Below the pieces are notes generated by a model. It saw nothing but the letters and a program-made list of their open reading frames with translations. It made no database searches and had not been told where the DNA came from. Made by a program: the position numbers and the translations under genes. A stretch of DNA of 8,179 nt from Sporomusa sp. (GTDB lineage Bacteria; Bacillota_C; Negativicutes; Sporomusales; Sporomusaceae), in assembly GCA_029256645.1 (NCBI GenBank), contig JAQSXM010000128.1, forward strand, positions 1-8,179, written 5' to 3'. This document shows, one piece after another, positions 6,870 through 8,179 of this stretch. Each line of letters opens with the position of its first letter. Position 1 is the stretch's first letter.

Positions 6870-7682
6870 CTATGAACAACCGCCGTCAACATTTAGAGTT
6901 TGTCCGGTAACACAGGGGTTACAAATAAAGAATAGTACAGCTTTCGCCATATCTTCCGGGGTTTGGTCGACTCCTTGAGGAATCATGTTATTTACACAAC
7001 GTTTATAGCTTTCTTCCTCGGTTTCTCCGGGCAGCGCCCATGCCTTACGAAGATTAACCCACATTTCCGTAGCAACAATGCCTGGAGCAACGGCATTAAC
7101 TGTTATGCTTTCTTTTACCAATTCTTTAGCTAATGCGTTCGTAAAACCTATTACCGCAAACTTGGAGGCGCAATAATGAGCAAGACCTGGGTAGCCGGTT
7201 TTTCCTGCTATCGATGTAAAGTTTATTATTCTTCCACCACCCTGTTTTTTCATTTGCGGGAGAACTGCTTTATTGGTAACAAAAGTACCTTTTGCATTTG
7301 TATCAACGACAGAATCCCAATCATCTTCTGTTAAGTCAACCACATTCTTGCATGTTATGAGACCAGCAACATTCACCAGAATATCCAGTTTTCCAAAACG
7401 CTCTACCGTAGTTTTAACTGCATTATCCATGTCCGCTACTTTTGTAATATTGGCATCAATAGCGATAACATCAATGCCTTTTGCTTGCAATTCAACAGCC
7501 AATTTTTGGGCTGCGGTATAACCGCCAATATTTTTAGTTCCATATTGATTGGCGCCAGAATCGACGAAATCGACTGCAGCAATAGCGATTTGCGCACCTT
7601 CCCGCGCCAAAGCCTCCACTACTCCTTTACCAATACCAGTTCCGCCCCCGGTAACTAATGCAACTTTTCCTTTTAATGACAT
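6870..7682 (-). CDS. Short-chain dehydrogenase/reductase (SDR), NAD-type
   Basis: This is a 270-residue classical SDR with a single Rossmann domain, probably cytoplasmic. It has the cofactor motif TGGGTGIG (11-18), an acidic residue at the end of the second strand (Asp38) that favours NAD(H) over NADP(H), NVAG (104-107, in place of the common NNAG), and the catalytic set Asn129, Ser157, Tyr170 and Lys174 (YCASK). PG at 200-201 and a C-terminal VDGG complete the fold. An insertion of about 15 residues after strand 2, around DSGANQYGTKNIGGY, makes it slightly longer than the usual 250. AAAGGGG lies 8 bases upstream of the ATG. It appears to be transcribed alone from a sigma-54 promoter and closed by its own terminator. 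Its natural substrate is a secondary alcohol or hydroxy acid; proximity suggests a link to the 2-hydroxyacid enzymes downstream, but this is inference. Confidence 0.88.
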   Translation of the reverse strand: MSLKGKVALVTGGGTGIGKGVVEALAREGAQIAIAAVDFVDSGANQYGTKNIGGYTAAQKLAVELQAKGIDVIAIDANITKVADMDNAVKTTVERFGKLDILVNVAGLITCKNVVDLTEDDWDSVVDTNAKGTFVTNKAVLPQMKKQGGGRIINFTSIAGKTGYPGLAHYCASKFAVIGFTNALAKELVKESITVNAVAPGIVATEMWVNLRKAWALPGETEEESYKRCVNNMIPQGVDQTPEDMAKAVLFFICNPCVTGQTLNVDGGCS

Positions 7683-7791
7683 ACCAAAAACCCCTTTCTT
7701 TTTTGAAATAGTGTTTTAGTGCCACCATTGGACAACCCGGCCTAATCGGATAACTTTCGGTAATTTGATTTCCTCCTTTCTCTGTTTAAAT
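7683..7791 (-). other. SDR leader with an unattached Shine-Dalgarno sequence
   Basis: The predicted transcript has a leader of about 100 bases. GAAAGGAGG (7772-7780), a better ribosome binding site than the one used by the SDR gene, lies only a few bases after the inferred start point. No ATG, GTG or TTG follows at normal spacing; only an ATT at 7762-7764 does. That frame is open through an ATG at 7726-7728 (MVALKHYFKK) and ends about 50 bases inside the SDR gene in another frame. It may be a leader peptide, a ribosome standby site, or meaningless. Confidence 0.25.
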
Positions 7792-7810
7792 AAGCAAGTA
7801 GTGTGCCAAG
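7792..7810 (-). promoter_or_regulatory. Sigma-54 (-24/-12) promoter of the SDR gene
   Basis: The minus strand reads CTTGGCACACTACTTGCTT. TGGCAC (7803-7808) and TTGC (7794-7797) are separated by 5 bases, placing GG and GC exactly 12 apart as RpoN requires. This is close to the full consensus TGGCACG-N4-TTGCW. The inferred start point is near 7782. Such promoters need an ATP-dependent activator of the NtrC type, so the dehydrogenase is probably switched on by a substrate or stress signal. No activator gene is in the window. Confidence 0.8.
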
Positions 7811-8044
7811 TAAAAATAGCTTAATTCTAAAAAAGTTTTTAAATAAAATACCTAATATCTGCTGTAAAACACTATAATTCAACGTTTAATACAAAGAAAT
7901 GGTCTATGCTTAAATGTTGTAAAATGTACAAATTCTCGTATTTGTTTTATACTGTCCCATTTAATAAATGAGAAAAATGCTACAAAGCAGAGACAAATTC
8001 AGCATTCCAGAAGATATTTACCCACAAGAAAACTCCCATACGGT
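7811..8044. other. AT-rich upstream regulatory region with candidate activator dyads
   Basis: No gene is seen here. Two dyads lie at a distance typical for activator sites of a sigma-54 promoter, about 140-165 bases before the inferred start. One is TTGTA-N5-TACAA at 7917-7931, perfect; the other is GTAT-N7-ATAC at 7938-7952. Their centres are 21 bases apart, two helical turns, so a protein could bind both on one face. The rest is AT-rich with only very short frames. That these are activator sites is inference. Confidence 0.4.
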
Positions 8045-8075
8045 AAAAATAAAAAAGCACTCACTTTAGTGGTGC
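8045..8075 (-). terminator. Rho-independent terminator of the 5S-like RNA
   Basis: On the minus strand GCACCACT-AAA-GTGAGTGC folds into a 7-bp stem with one bulged A and a TAAA loop (8057-8075), followed at once by TTTTTTATTTTT. It lies 6 bases past the end of the 5S-like sequence and ends that transcript before the sigma-54 regulatory region. Confidence 0.8.
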
Positions 8076-8081
8076 CTATTT

Positions 8082-8179
8082 AACCAGCAACTTCCTAATC
8101 TCCCAGGCCAATCCAGCCAAGTACCTTCGGCTACTACGACCGTCCATAGCACCCCATCTGTGCGATGCTGTTACAACAA
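8082..8179 (-). ncRNA. 5S-rRNA-like RNA, aberrant or partial
   Basis: The minus strand at 8082-8131 matches the 3' half of bacterial 5S rRNA: GCCGAAGGTACTTGGCTGG, then GGCCTGGGAGATTAGG, then GTTGCTGG. This is the gamma arm with loop E and helix IV. The 5' half is not canonical: the GAACNCGGAAGTTAAG segment is missing. Instead there is GGGTGCTATGGACGG (8140-8154), which recalls the 5' end/loop A of 5S, and a small hairpin CTATG/CGTAG (8134-8149). AACAGCA (8166-8172) could pair with TGCTGGTT at the 3' end (8082-8089), closing a molecule of about 91 nt. It may be a 5S copy that lost its beta arm, a decaying pseudogene, or a distinct 5S-derived RNA. The window edge may hide more. Confidence 0.6.

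Noticed and set aside
7959..7992. AATGCT/AGCATT dyad in the SDR upstream region as another terminator
   Set aside because: It is a 6-bp stem with a loop of about 19 bases and only a short T run; the terminator at 8045-8075 already serves the upstream RNA.

Overview
The window is a compact metabolic gene cluster read entirely on the minus strand. Low-GC intergenic DNA, strong AGGAGG-type ribosome binding sites, U-tract terminators, a -24/-12 (sigma-54) promoter and a 5S-rRNA-like sequence with a TACTTGGCTGG core suggest an anaerobic Firmicute, perhaps a Negativicutes/Clostridia-type organism. This placement is inferred; no taxonomic marker is decisive.

In transcription order (high to low coordinates): (1) a 5S-rRNA-like RNA at the right edge, with its own terminator; (2) about 400 bp of AT-rich regulatory DNA carrying a near-consensus sigma-54 promoter and upstream dyads; (3) an NAD-type short-chain dehydrogenase closed by a terminator; (4) a short stretch holding what looks like the 3' end of a lost membrane-protein gene, followed by a very strong hairpin terminator; (5) a probable operon ilvD-like, panB-like 2, panB-like 1, closed by a terminator; (6) an overlooked 32-codon ORF and two tandem LarA-type (nickel-pincer racemase family) genes.

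The gene set is a dihydroxy-acid dehydratase, two ketopantoate hydroxymethyltransferases, two 2-hydroxyacid racemase/epimerase homologues and a dehydrogenase. It does not look like a normal valine or pantothenate operon: ilvC, ilvE, panC, panD and panE are absent, and two families are duplicated. All the enzymes act on 2-hydroxy- or 2-oxo-acids. One reading is catabolic: racemase/epimerase and dehydrogenase prepare a branched hydroxy acid, the IlvD homologue dehydrates it to a 2-oxo acid, and the PanB homologues run in reverse to release hydroxymethyl groups as methylene-tetrahydrofolate. Two PanB paralogues could remove two hydroxymethyl groups, for example from an apionate-like acid. Pantoate or pantolactone turnover is the simpler alternative. 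Both are hypotheses. The enzyme families and catalytic residues are well supported; the substrates are not known.
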